This document shows positions 1 to 7,367 of a stretch of DNA of 12,949 nt, piece after piece. The translations under genes and the position numbers were made by a program. The notes beneath the pieces were generated by a model, which did not search any database, was not told the origin of the DNA, and was given only the letters and a program-made list of their open reading frames with translations. Source of the DNA: Sulfurovum sp. (GTDB lineage: Bacteria; Campylobacterota; Campylobacteria; Campylobacterales; Sulfurovaceae); contig JAMONG010000103.1 of NCBI GenBank assembly GCA_027066595.1, positions 1-12,949 on the forward strand, given 5' to 3'. How positions within the stretch are numbered: position 1 is the stretch's first letter; each line of letters starts with the position of its first letter.

Positions 1-513
1 TTTGGTATAGAGTGATTTACTTGTAGACACAGCTGCATAAGTTAAAGAAGTTTCAACGGCTGTTGGTAAAACTTTTAAAATGGTTTCTTTATTTAATTGT
101 TCTAAATTTGAGAACAATTTATCTTTTACTTTTATAATATTTTGCTGTGCATCGGCACTTAAAAGTGCTACATAGAACTCATCTTCACCCTTTTTTTGAT
201 ATGTAGCTATAGAAAAAGGTGTAAAAATACCACTGTTCGCATATTTTGGAATGAGTGCGATAGAAGTTTCTGGATGATAGACAGACATGAGATTATAGCT
301 CTCAAAAGTTGTGTTCTTAAACTGCTTTTGATAAGGGCCATTCATATCTTGATTTTTAGCCACAACATATCCATTGATAGTTAAACCATCTGCTAAAGTT
401 TGTGCCGTAACTTTATGGTCTTTATTAGCAACTTTATAAAGAAGAATATCTCCATTCATTGAAGCGTAGTTGTAGCTAAACACAGTCATAAGTAAAATGA
501 GAATTTTATTCAT
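1..513 (-). CDS. DUF302-like exported protein, 3' part beyond window
   Basis: An uninterrupted reading frame of 171 codons starts at the ATG at 513 and runs off the left edge, so the C-terminus is missing. The start has a GGA-type ribosome binding site about 8 nt upstream. Residues 1-17 form a signal peptide (MNKILILLMTVFSYNYA), so the product should be periplasmic or surface-attached. The body (about 20-140) has the pattern I associate with DUF302: a short hydrophobic strand, an 'NGYVVAKNQDMNGPYQKQF' segment, then 'LIPKYANSGIFTPFSIATY'. The family has no settled function; I infer no activity. It follows the dsrE-like gene by 61 nt, but that gap holds its own promoter with regulator boxes (541-571), so it can be transcribed independently of the genes upstream. 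The reading frame is certain; the family call is moderate because the protein is incomplete. Confidence 0.6.
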   Translation of the reverse strand, partial: MNKILILLMTVFSYNYASMNGDILLYKVANKDHKVTAQTLADGLTINGYVVAKNQDMNGPYQKQFKNTTFESYNLMSVYHPETSIALIPKYANSGIFTPFSIATYQKKGEDEFYVALLSADAQQNIIKVKDKLFSNLEQLNKETILKVLPTAVETSLTYAAVSTSKSLYTK

Positions 514-540
514 ATTTACATCCTTTTTTTTTGATGACTA

Positions 541-571
541 ACTATAACTGCATAGTGTAAAAAATATGTAA
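541..571 (-). promoter_or_regulatory. TTACA-N6-TTACA-N9-TATAGT promoter of DUF302-like gene
   Basis: On the minus strand, boxes TTACA at 571-567 and 560-556 are exactly 11 nt apart, followed after 9 nt by TATAGT (546-541), five of six matches to the -10 consensus. Transcription would start near 534, giving a leader of about 20 nt before the ATG at 513. The spacing is identical to four other promoters in this window. The distal box starts 3 nt after the upstream gene's stop codon. Confidence 0.65.
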
Positions 572-574
572 ATA

Positions 575-1021
575 TTAAGGTTGTGTGTAACTATAGCCTT
601 GTAGTTTTCTCTCTATGATTTCGACTATACCCGCCGTAGCAAACTCAACATCTTCAAGTAATTCTTTTTTATCTATTTTTAAAGTTCTCATCGTGTTACC
701 ACAGGCTATAAAAACAACATCATAAGTCATCAAGGCTTCTATACGTTTACGTACCTCTTTGTCACCTTTTAGTAACAATGCATTCATGCCCTGACCATAT
801 GCTACAACCACCACTTCTGTATTTTCTGGTCGATAAAACTTCATCACATTGTTTATTGTACTAATGATTCTGTTCATCTCTTTAATATCTCCACTAGGTA
901 ATGAAAATACAAGTTTTCGTGGGTTATCAATCGCAGGCTTTGGTTTGGCAAATTCTGTCTCTGCAAGCAGTGAGCTTATTAACACTATACATACTAATAA
1001 AAACTTGGGTATGGTATTCAT
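575..1021 (-). CDS. Exported DsrE/DsrF-like sulfur-relay family protein
   Basis: The product is a 148-residue protein with an N-terminal signal peptide (about 1-20, cleavage near 'LLA'). The remainder resembles the DsrE/F fold: a beta strand and a helix, 'VVVVAYGQGMNALL', then 'DVVFIACGNTM' carrying the single cysteine typical of DsrE-like proteins, and an 'AGIVEIIERKLQGYSYTQP' tail. Cytoplasmic DsrE-type proteins carry sulfane sulfur on this cysteine. A secreted version next to a Sox system could do so in the periplasm; that role is inferred. The ATG overlaps the stop of the upstream cytochrome-thioredoxin gene by 4 nt (ATGA), so the two are probably translationally coupled and belong to the porin-led accessory operon. 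Exported DsrE homologues of unknown function are common near sulfur and respiratory genes, so the substrate is uncertain. Confidence 0.85.
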   Translation of the reverse strand: MNTIPKFLLVCIVLISSLLAETEFAKPKPAIDNPRKLVFSLPSGDIKEMNRIISTINNVMKFYRPENTEVVVVAYGQGMNALLLKGDKEVRKRIEALMTYDVVFIACGNTMRTLKIDKKELLEDVEFATAGIVEIIERKLQGYSYTQP

Positions 1022-1800
1022 TTTTTATCCTTTTTTAAATTGTTTATTTTAGCTTCTTTGAGTAGCTCCATAAAATCTTCTTTGCTCCATGCCCCAGGCA
1101 CATTCATCAAAACTTTAGCATTTTCATCCACAAATATAAACGTAGGAGTCACCACTGCTTTTAAACCTAAGGGTAGACTATGCGTAGAAACATCGATAGA
1201 AACTGCAATAAAATCTTTTTTTATCGCAGCTATGATTTCATCTTCTATCATCACTTCTCGTTCCATTTTACGACAAAAGTGACACTCTTTAGTCATTGCT
1301 TTGATGATGATAATTTTATCTTCTTCTTTTGCACGTTTTAACGCTTCATCAAAGCCTTCATATTTGATACCTTTTGCTTTAATCACTTTTTCATCGAAGT
1401 CATAGAGGTAGCTTCCTATCTCTTCTAGTTCATCTTCTGTTACCTTACCTTTGAGTGTAGGCATAGTTTTAAAGTGCTGCATCACATCATCTAAACAGAC
1501 ACTTTTATCTCTATCTGGATAGTTCACATAGTCTGACATAAAAGCTGTCACTTCCATACGATGCATATCTTCATCCCCTTTAGGGTCTCCTATACGCTGT
1601 TTAAGTCGATAAGAGAGTTGATTAAGCGTGGGGGCTTTGAGTCTAAGTAACGTATTGTTATGGTCTAAAAAATTCTCTTTAAGTTTAGACATAGGGATAA
1701 AAGCTTTATGGCAAGAGATGCAATGCTTTTCAAAAAGTACTTTTCCTTCATCTGCACATACACTGAGTAGACTAAAACAAATTAATAAAATTATTTTCAC
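1018..1800 (-). CDS. Cytochrome c-thioredoxin fusion protein, SoxW-like function possible
   Basis: This 260-residue exported protein joins two redox domains. After a signal peptide (1-16), residues 17-137 form a cytochrome c domain with one heme motif, CISCH at 27-31, and a plausible distal ligand at Met113-Pro114. Residues about 145-255 form a thioredoxin fold with active site CHFC at 173-176 and the cis-proline loop 'TPT' at 218-220. The thioredoxin half resembles periplasmic thioredoxins such as SoxW, which in other sulfur oxidisers keep Sox proteins reduced. Fusion to a heme domain suggests electrons pass between the disulfide and the cytochrome pool; that is inference. The start is GTG at 1800, overlapping the stop of the SoxH-like gene (GTGA), with no sensible ATG nearby. 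The stop overlaps the DsrE-like start by 4 nt. I do not name it soxW because the fusion is not the classical protein. Confidence 0.85.
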   Translation of the reverse strand: MKIILLICFSLLSVCADEGKVLFEKHCISCHKAFIPMSKLKENFLDHNNTLLRLKAPTLNQLSYRLKQRIGDPKGDEDMHRMEVTAFMSDYVNYPDRDKSVCLDDVMQHFKTMPTLKGKVTEDELEEIGSYLYDFDEKVIKAKGIKYEGFDEALKRAKEEDKIIIIKAMTKECHFCRKMEREVMIEDEIIAAIKKDFIAVSIDVSTHSLPLGLKAVVTPTFIFVDENAKVLMNVPGAWSKEDFMELLKEAKINNLKKDKK

Positions 1801-2711
1801 TCTTCCTCCTCCACCATTTCTAACTCTCTATAGGCATCCAATACATTGCGAGCATGAAGCATATCATAAAGTTTCATCTCTTTGTATTTATCCATCGTCA
1901 CTTTTTTACTTATCTTTTCCAACCCCACATCTTCATCTAGTGCTTTGAAAACTTCACTTTTTAGTTCTGTCAAATAGGCTTTAAATGTTGTAGTACTTTG
2001 TGCATGGGTTTGAAAACCATGACCAGAGACAATAACCTCCGCAGCATATGCGTCTATCTTATCTAAGGTACGTAAAGAACCTAGAAGTGACCCATCACGC
2101 AAAGAAGTGAGACGTCCATTAAATACCAAGTCACCTACAAAGAGTACTTTCTCTTTCTCCAACCATACCACTAAGTCACCCTTAGTATGTGCTATATCTT
2201 CCAACTGTTTGAGGATAAATGCTCTTCCACCCAACTTTAAAGTAAGATTATCATCAACAACTCTATCTAACATGACAATGTTTGTTTTAGCATAAAGTAC
2301 TTTGCCTAAAGTTCGTTCCATTCGCGTTTCCATACCAGTAACCACATTTTGTTCATAGGTTCGTGGACCTATCAACAAAGCACCTTTACTTTTATAAAAA
2401 CTATTACCTAACCAATGATCATCATGATCATGCGTATTAATGACATATTTTATTGGGATTTTTGCTATGTTTTGCATCTGTACATATGCTTCAGAGGCAT
2501 ATGCGTAAGTAGGACCGCTGTCAATGACAACAAATCCTTCTTTGGTTTGGACGAAACAGGTATTAACCATATTACCTCCATTCTCTTTAGATATATTTTC
2601 AAGTTTACCAAAAAAACAATATACACCCTTAGCAAGCTTTTGCGGTACAAGATTGTACTCAAAAGCCTGTAAAGAAGAATAGATTAAAAAAAATAAGATA
2701 ATCTGTTTCAT
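1797..2711 (-). CDS. SoxH-like metallo-beta-lactamase-fold hydrolase, exported
   Basis: This 304-residue protein has a signal peptide (about 1-16) and a full metallo-beta-lactamase fold. Metal-ligand motifs are intact: THDHDDH (His94, His96, Asp98, His99), 'IAHTKGD' with His175, 'FVGDLVF' with Asp194, and 'SGHG' with His231. An early 'GGNMVNTCFVQTKEGFVVIDSG' region is typical of the SoxH/quinoprotein-relay group of exported MBL proteins. SoxH occurs in some sox clusters and is not essential for thiosulfate oxidation in Paracoccus; its substrate is not established, possibly a sulfur-bound thiol or disulfide. The gene starts 7 nt after the porin stop, and the porin TAG stop forms part of its TAGGAG ribosome binding site. 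It overlaps the next gene by 4 nt. The family call is firm; SoxH orthology is likely but not proved. Confidence 0.85.
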   Translation of the reverse strand: MKQIILFFLIYSSLQAFEYNLVPQKLAKGVYCFFGKLENISKENGGNMVNTCFVQTKEGFVVIDSGPTYAYASEAYVQMQNIAKIPIKYVINTHDHDDHWLGNSFYKSKGALLIGPRTYEQNVVTGMETRMERTLGKVLYAKTNIVMLDRVVDDNLTLKLGGRAFILKQLEDIAHTKGDLVVWLEKEKVLFVGDLVFNGRLTSLRDGSLLGSLRTLDKIDAYAAEVIVSGHGFQTHAQSTTTFKAYLTELKSEVFKALDEDVGLEKISKKVTMDKYKEMKLYDMLHARNVLDAYRELEMVEEEE

Positions 2712-2718
2712 TTTACTC

Positions 2719-4248
2719 CTAGAACATATAGTTGAATTCTAAACGGAACTCATCATATGACCAGTCTTTTTTATACTTAGTAAGACTACCTGCTTTGAGG
2801 ATATCATCAGCAGCAGAAACATGACCATAACGCATTCTCATTTGAAGATTTTTTGTAATGTTTGTCCATGTATCAATGTGAATCACTGTACTGTCAGATG
2901 GTACATTTTTATTGTCATCAAAATCTTGAATAGCATAACGAATACTTGCTTTCCATGTTGGGTTAAATTTATATACTGCTCTTACCATAATAGTTTCAGT
3001 GTTAGCAAACCAGTTATACTGAGCCATAGCTCTTGTAAAGCCACCTGTAGGGAAACCTCTCCATGGAGCGACAATGTCTGCATCATCAGACACTTTTGAG
3101 TATCCAAGTCTAAAGAAACCTTTTTTATTAGGCATAAGAAGATCAAGTCTTCCGTTAAATAAGCTCGAATCCAATGAACCATTCACGCTTGCAGTATATC
3201 CAGTAAGATCGCCACCAAGTGCATTGCTATCACCTGCTACAACACCTCCACCATCATCAAATTGCATAAAGTGACGGATACCTGGTCTTACTGTCCAACC
3301 TGAACTACCAAGAGGAATCTTGTAGTGTGCTTCAATCACAAAGTCTTGTAAAACACCAGGAATTTGAAGATAACTAAATGTTGTATCTAAATTTTTAAAA
3401 TATTTTGTTCTAATATCTGCAAGATACATATTGTTATTAGGATCAACACCTGCAGATACAAAGTTATTATAATTTAATCCTCTATGTTTACCTGCATCAT
3501 CATTATTGTTCCAACTCTCACCATTTGAATCTTTGAAAGTAATCACATCATGTGCATCTTCATGATCTCTTAGTTTTTGACTACCAAACCATGCCAAACG
3601 TACTTTTGTTTTTGGTGCTACTTTAATCGCTGCACTTATCCCATCAAATGTATTTGGAATCATCTTTGTATCATTTGACTTTGTAAATACAGACTCATAC
3701 AATTGACGACCTGCTTTGATGTCGATTGTGCCATTGTTATATTCTACAAAACCTTGACCTAAAACATGCATACCAAAGCTTCCGCCTGTTTTTATTTTAT
3801 AGCGGCTAAATGTATCTTTTCCTGATTTAGAAAATCCAATATCAGCTTTATCTGGTCTCCAGAAAGTTGGACTCATACTTCCATAGTAACCTAAAGTAAA
3901 ACTAAAGTTCTTATAGGCTGCAGATTTATAGATAAGACTTCCACCTAAACCCATATTTTTATTGGCATCATTGTTTGCACCATCAGCTGCCCATTGCCAA
4001 TAAAAGCTATTGGATCTTAATCGACCATAAAATACACCTTCTGTAAACATCTCACGTATACTGTCAGCTGATCCTGGTAATGTATGGTAGTTCACAACCA
4101 TACTTCCTTTTAATGTTCTTTTTGGTTTATCTGCTTTTATAGGAGCAGCAGCAACTTCTGTTTTTACAATATCTCCTCCAGCCATCAAAGATGTACCTAG
4201 AAGTACTGCAGCAGTTGCTACACCTAACTTAATTGTTCCCTTGTTCAT
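2719..4248 (-). CDS. OprD-like outer-membrane porin
   Basis: The 509-residue product begins with a signal peptide (about 1-23, 'LLGTSLMAGG') and ends in a terminal phenylalanine after alternating residues ('LEFNYMF'), the usual outer-membrane beta-barrel insertion signal. The body is rich in Gly, Asn, Tyr and Trp, with strand patterns ending in aromatics and motifs such as 'SLIYKSAAYKNFSFTLGYYG' and 'AAIKVAPKTKVRLAWFGSQ', typical of Campylobacterota OprD-like porins. It should form a channel for small solutes. Lying between soxB and redox accessory genes, it may admit thiosulfate or another sulfur compound, an inference from position only. It has a strong AAAGGGA ribosome binding site and a separate promoter upstream (4271-4299). 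It heads a tight four-gene run with the SoxH-like, cytochrome-thioredoxin and DsrE-like genes. Confidence 0.88.
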   Translation of the reverse strand: MNKGTIKLGVATAAVLLGTSLMAGGDIVKTEVAAAPIKADKPKRTLKGSMVVNYHTLPGSADSIREMFTEGVFYGRLRSNSFYWQWAADGANNDANKNMGLGGSLIYKSAAYKNFSFTLGYYGSMSPTFWRPDKADIGFSKSGKDTFSRYKIKTGGSFGMHVLGQGFVEYNNGTIDIKAGRQLYESVFTKSNDTKMIPNTFDGISAAIKVAPKTKVRLAWFGSQKLRDHEDAHDVITFKDSNGESWNNNDDAGKHRGLNYNNFVSAGVDPNNNMYLADIRTKYFKNLDTTFSYLQIPGVLQDFVIEAHYKIPLGSSGWTVRPGIRHFMQFDDGGGVVAGDSNALGGDLTGYTASVNGSLDSSLFNGRLDLLMPNKKGFFRLGYSKVSDDADIVAPWRGFPTGGFTRAMAQYNWFANTETIMVRAVYKFNPTWKASIRYAIQDFDDNKNVPSDSTVIHIDTWTNITKNLQMRMRYGHVSAADDILKAGSLTKYKKDWSYDEFRLEFNYMF

Positions 4249-4270
4249 TTTTTCCCTTTATTATTTACTT

Positions 4271-4299
4271 ATCATAATGATATAATTAACTTATGCTAA
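4271..4299 (-). promoter_or_regulatory. Putative porin promoter, TTAGCA-N17-TATGAT
   Basis: On the minus strand, TTAGCA (4299-4294) is followed after exactly 17 nt by TATGAT (4276-4271): four and five of six matches to the -35 and -10 consensus. Transcription would start near 4264. The -10 lies within a small palindrome, TATCAT-A-ATGATA (4270-4282). No TTACA direct repeat is present, unlike the other promoters in this window, so the porin group may be controlled separately from sox. Confidence 0.45.
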
Positions 4300-4305
4300 A
4301 ATTGG

Positions 4306-4326
4306 GTTGTGATAATACATCACAAC
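4306..4326. promoter_or_regulatory. Operator-like palindrome upstream of porin promoter
   Basis: GTTGTGA and TCACAAC are perfect 7-bp inverted arms separated by 7 nt. The element ends 6 nt upstream of the proposed porin -35, centred about 52 nt before the predicted start, a usual place for an activator. It resembles CRP/FNR-type sites (TGTGA-N6-TCACA) but its spacer is one base longer, so the binding protein is not identified. It could also fold as a hairpin in read-through RNA from soxB. Confidence 0.4.
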
Positions 4327-4331
4327 TATGA

Positions 4332-4390
4332 GTGCCCCGTCTCTTCAAAGGAAGAGACTAACAATGTTTTCAAACAAAGAGACGAGGCAC
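4332..4390 (-). repeat. Nested, mutually exclusive hairpins after soxB
   Basis: In the minus-strand transcript, a 5' arm GUGCCUCGUCUCUU (4390-4377) can pair over 14 bp, with one U-G wobble, with AAGAGACGGGGCAC (4345-4332). Between them, GUCUCUUC (4358-4351) can pair over 8 bp with GAAGAGAC (4346-4339) around a 4-nt loop. The two stems compete for the same 3' segment. The element starts 8 nt after the soxB stop. No U-run follows, so it is not a standard intrinsic terminator; it may protect the sox mRNA 3' end, attenuate read-through into the porin, or serve as a processing site. Confidence 0.6.
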
Positions 4391-4398
4391 GGTTCAAA

Positions 4399-6174
4399 CT
4401 AGCACGTAGCACCTTTTACAGGACATCCACAATCCATATCTAATACTTTCACATTAGACTCCAGTGGAATATCTATAACCTTTTGCTTACGAATATAATC
4501 ACTCACGACCTCATAGACAGGTCTGATAGCTTTTTCATCTAGGTTTTCACCTACATTTTGTAAGTTACCACCCCATGATGAAACCCTATATGTCTTTTTC
4601 ATATCAATTGGCTTACCTCCTATCATAAAGTCAGATATACGTTTACCTGATGGTGCAGAAATAGTGATACTATAACTCGCACCTGTAAGTCGACTCATAT
4701 CTCCACCTTGTTGTAACAGTGGATTGGAATTAAAAACATTATCTGCAATATCTTCCATAAGCTTAAATATCACTTCCCCTTTTAAGTCAAATGTATAGAC
4801 TTCAGGATAGGTAATCGCTGTCATTTCATAGACATTGTCTTTAGTGATTGGGTCACCCGGAAGTACGGTTGTACCCCATCTATACCCAGGGTTAAAGTTA
4901 ATGTCACATTTCATTTCGTCTTGAATTGCCATACCAATGAGTGAATCAAAAGTAGAGTAAAAAGTATCTCTTTTATAAAGCAGTCCTTTTGTTGTACCCA
5001 ATACCTCATTTAACTCTTCGTTGTATGGTTTATACCACTTTTCGATAAGCTCAACACCTGCTTTATCTGCAGGAATAAGATTTGAAGCAACAGGCATAAG
5101 TTTAAAACTATAATCTACTACTTTTTTATCTTTTATCTCTAAGTCAAGTCTGGAGATATATTTACCATGACTTCCAGAGATAAGAATCACTGTATCATTG
5201 ACAATAATTGGTTCAGGACTAGGGTCATGTGTGTGTCCACTTAAAATAAAGTCAACACCTTTTACCTTCTTCGCTAACTCTTGATCAACTGAGAAGCCAT
5301 CATGACTAAGTACAACAATTGCATCAACTTTTTTCTCTTTACGAAGCATATTAACAAACTCTTGTAAAGATTCATGTCTTAATGCAAAACTCCATCCTTC
5401 TGTAAACCTTTTAGGGTTTGCTGTAGAAGTAAACGGGAAAGATTGTCCGATGATACCAATTTTAGCTCCACCTATCTCTTTAATAGAATATGGAGGGAAA
5501 ATAAGTTCTTCAAACTCATCTGAAAAAGGATCATTATCTATCACATTTTGTGAAATAAATTCTGCATCCAGCTTTCCGATAAGTTCTTGAACACGCTCTT
5601 TACCATACGTATATTCCCAGTGTCCTACCATGACATCTACCCCAAGGTAGTTTTGTGCATCAACAATGGCTTCACCTTTTGTATGTAGTGCCACAGCTGT
5701 ACCTTGCCATGTATCACCCGAGTCTAAAAGAATGACATTTTCTGCCCCTCTCTCTTTTTTCACGTGATCAATGATAGGTTTCATATGTGCAATACCACCC
5801 ATCTTACCAAACTTTTTGGCAAGTTCTGAAAAGTCATTGTGTGTATCAAAGTAAGCATCTAATGTACCAGGCTGAATACCATAATACTTTTGAAAACTCT
5901 CACCACAGATAAAACCAGGTGTACCTACTAGGTTTTTAGCAGAGATAAGTGTTGAAGGCTCTCTCCAGTAAAGTGGTTTAATATGTGCATGCATATCACA
6001 AAAGTGTAGGATTGTTGCTTTTCCTTTTGCTTTAAACTTCACAACATCAGAGAAAGTCAATTGCTTGATTTTCTCTTTCGCTGCTTCACCTGCAAAAAGG
6101 TTAGTCCCCCCAGCTGCTCCTAGTAAACCTAGTGATGCTGCAATCTGGAGGAAGTCTCGTCTATCTATTTCCAT
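4399..6174 (-). CDS. soxB: SoxB, sulfate thiol esterase (sulfohydrolase) of the Sox complex
   Basis: SoxB hydrolyses the sulfonate group from SoxY-bound cysteine S-thiosulfonate, releasing sulfate in the periplasm; it is a di-manganese enzyme of the 5'-nucleotidase family. The 591-residue protein has a twin-arginine signal (RRDFLQ, residues 5-10, then 'AASLGLLGAAGG'), so it is exported folded. Metal and active-site motifs are visible: DMHAH (60-64), 'LLDSGDTWQG' (149-158), 'GHWEYTYG' (184-191, characteristic of SoxB), 'SQNVIDNDPF' (208-217), 'LSHDGF' (289-294) and 'SGHTHDP' (312-318). The length is near the family norm. The C-terminus has three cysteines in its last ten residues (582, 584, 591), which I do not recall as a family feature. 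The gene follows soxA by 10 nt with an AGAGG ribosome binding site. Confidence 0.97.
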   Translation of the reverse strand: MEIDRRDFLQIAASLGLLGAAGGTNLFAGEAAKEKIKQLTFSDVVKFKAKGKATILHFCDMHAHIKPLYWREPSTLISAKNLVGTPGFICGESFQKYYGIQPGTLDAYFDTHNDFSELAKKFGKMGGIAHMKPIIDHVKKERGAENVILLDSGDTWQGTAVALHTKGEAIVDAQNYLGVDVMVGHWEYTYGKERVQELIGKLDAEFISQNVIDNDPFSDEFEELIFPPYSIKEIGGAKIGIIGQSFPFTSTANPKRFTEGWSFALRHESLQEFVNMLRKEKKVDAIVVLSHDGFSVDQELAKKVKGVDFILSGHTHDPSPEPIIVNDTVILISGSHGKYISRLDLEIKDKKVVDYSFKLMPVASNLIPADKAGVELIEKWYKPYNEELNEVLGTTKGLLYKRDTFYSTFDSLIGMAIQDEMKCDINFNPGYRWGTTVLPGDPITKDNVYEMTAITYPEVYTFDLKGEVIFKLMEDIADNVFNSNPLLQQGGDMSRLTGASYSITISAPSGKRISDFMIGGKPIDMKKTYRVSSWGGNLQNVGENLDEKAIRPVYEVVSDYIRKQKVIDIPLESNVKVLDMDCGCPVKGATC

Positions 6175-6184
6175 ACTATACCTC

Positions 6185-6961
6185 TTATCTTTTTAAACCA
6201 GGAATGGCGATTTTTTTGCCTTTTTCTTGAGCAAGGGTTGCCACATATACTTCAAGTGCTATCATCTCTTTAGAGCCAATAGGAATCACTTTTAAAAGTG
6301 CATTTTTCATACACCCTTGAAATCTTCTTTGTGGTGTTCTAAGACTTGACTTAGTCATACGGTATGCTGGCCATGTACCTGCAACTGCCACTTCACCTAA
6401 ATCTGGTAGAGGCTGTGTTCTAAGTACTTGCCCGATAATATCTGCAGAGTGACAAGAGTTACAAGAAAGCCCTCTTCCTCCACGTGCAGTCATATATGTT
6501 GTCTTACCTAAAGCATATGATGCTTTAATGTGTTCATCTGCTTCCACATCAATGTTAATGAGTTCATCATTTGCTAATGATTTGACATACGCCAACATAG
6601 AGAACATTTTCCCAGACTTAAGTTTTGTTTTTTCTTTACCTTGTTCTACTTGCATCGCTTGCATCACTTGGTCTAGTCCTACAACATTTCCAAGTTTTTT
6701 AATGTATCTTGGAAATCCAGCAATATACTTAGGTAAATCTTTTTCAGAGACTTCTAGAAACTTAGCCAGTGCTTCTTCACCACCCAATGCCTCTTCTAAA
6801 ATCTCTCCACCCTCTTCAACAAAAATATCTGCAGGGTTGTTTTCTAGCATTTCTGTATACATTGCTCTATCTGCATCACTCATAGCAAACTGCTCACCTG
6901 CATTAAGCTGAAGCATTGCCATCGTACTCAGAAAAGCCAATGATAATAATACTTTTTTCAT
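6185..6961 (-). CDS. soxA: SoxA, L-cysteine S-thiosulfotransferase cytochrome subunit
   Basis: SoxA with SoxX forms the c-type cytochrome that oxidatively joins thiosulfate to the SoxY cysteine. The product has a signal peptide (ending near 'LQLNA'). It has only one heme motif, CNSCH (168-172 counted from the alternative GTG start), so it belongs to the monoheme SoxA type; the N-terminal heme of diheme SoxA is absent. The conserved 'RRFQGCM' segment carries the cysteine (218) that ligates heme and becomes a persulfide in known SoxA proteins. Two adjacent starts exist: GTG at 6964 and ATG at 6961. AAGGA lies 6 nt before the ATG but only 3 nt before the GTG, so I chose 6961 (258 residues). The soxZ stop directly precedes the GTG, indicating translational coupling. 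Confidence 0.95.
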   Translation of the reverse strand: MKKVLLSLAFLSTMAMLQLNAGEQFAMSDADRAMYTEMLENNPADIFVEEGGEILEEALGGEEALAKFLEVSEKDLPKYIAGFPRYIKKLGNVVGLDQVMQAMQVEQGKEKTKLKSGKMFSMLAYVKSLANDELINIDVEADEHIKASYALGKTTYMTARGGRGLSCNSCHSADIIGQVLRTQPLPDLGEVAVAGTWPAYRMTKSSLRTPQRRFQGCMKNALLKVIPIGSKEMIALEVYVATLAQEKGKKIAIPGLKR

Positions 6962-6964
6962 CAC

Positions 6965-7303
6965 TTATCCTTTTGGTTTAAGTTTTTTACTCTTAGAGTT
7001 TTTCTCACCCGTATTATCAGTATAATCTACTGTGATTTTACCTTTACCAGGTACCTTCAAGTTTACAGAAAAATAAGGGTTAGTAGAAACTGTTTCCCAT
7101 ACTTTCATCGTTGTAAATGGTTTACCATCTAAAGAAAATGTAATATTATCTATAAAGTGTGCAGGTTTGATTTTTCCTGATTTTTTATCTTTTTTCGTAC
7201 CCGTTTCCATTGGGTGGATTACAATAAAATCTACTTTAATAGTATCTCCCACTTTAAACTTTTTAGGTTTAAATTTTATCATCGATTTACGTGCTTCTGC
7301 CAT
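6965..7303 (-). CDS. soxZ: SoxZ, partner subunit of the SoxYZ sulfur carrier
   Basis: SoxZ pairs with SoxY to form the carrier on which thiosulfate is processed. The 112-residue protein has the all-beta SoxZ layout: 'GDTIKVDFIVIHPMETG' near residues 19-35, an 'AHFIDNITFSLDGKPF' strand pair, 'STNPYFSVNLKVPGKGKITVDYTDN', and a lysine-rich tail. It has no cysteine and no signal peptide, as expected, because SoxZ is exported together with SoxY. The ATG at 7303 has an AAGGA site 7 nt upstream. soxY lies 64 nt upstream, and soxA begins immediately after the stop. Confidence 0.96.
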   Translation of the reverse strand: MAEARKSMIKFKPKKFKVGDTIKVDFIVIHPMETGTKKDKKSGKIKPAHFIDNITFSLDGKPFTTMKVWETVSTNPYFSVNLKVPGKGKITVDYTDNTGEKNSKSKKLKPKG

Positions 7304-7367
7304 TTCTTATCCTTTATTATCTAACTATTTTTATAACGCTTTTCTCTCTACAATTTCAAAAATGGTC

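Noticed and set aside
586..590. A third TTACA box in the promoter of the DUF302-like gene
   Set aside because: It is 19 nt from the nearest box, out of the 11-nt phase, and lies inside the coding end of the DsrE-like gene.
4306..4326. Calling the porin-side dyad a CRP site
   Set aside because: The half-sites TGTGA/TCACA match, but the spacer is 7 rather than 6 nt, and Campylobacterota are poor in classical CRP; it is kept only as an unassigned operator candidate.
4332..4390. Intrinsic terminator after soxB
   Set aside because: The stems are strong but no U-run follows in the minus-strand transcript, nor one on the plus strand serving any gene.
6528..6911. Plus-strand open frame of 127 codons opposite soxA
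   Set aside because: It is fully antisense to an unambiguous gene, rich in Ser and Pro as expected of a shadow frame, with no ribosome binding site or recognisable domain.
6962..6964. GTG at 6964 as the soxA start
   Set aside because: It leaves only 3 nt to the AAGGA site; the adjacent ATG at 6961 has 6 nt, so it was preferred.
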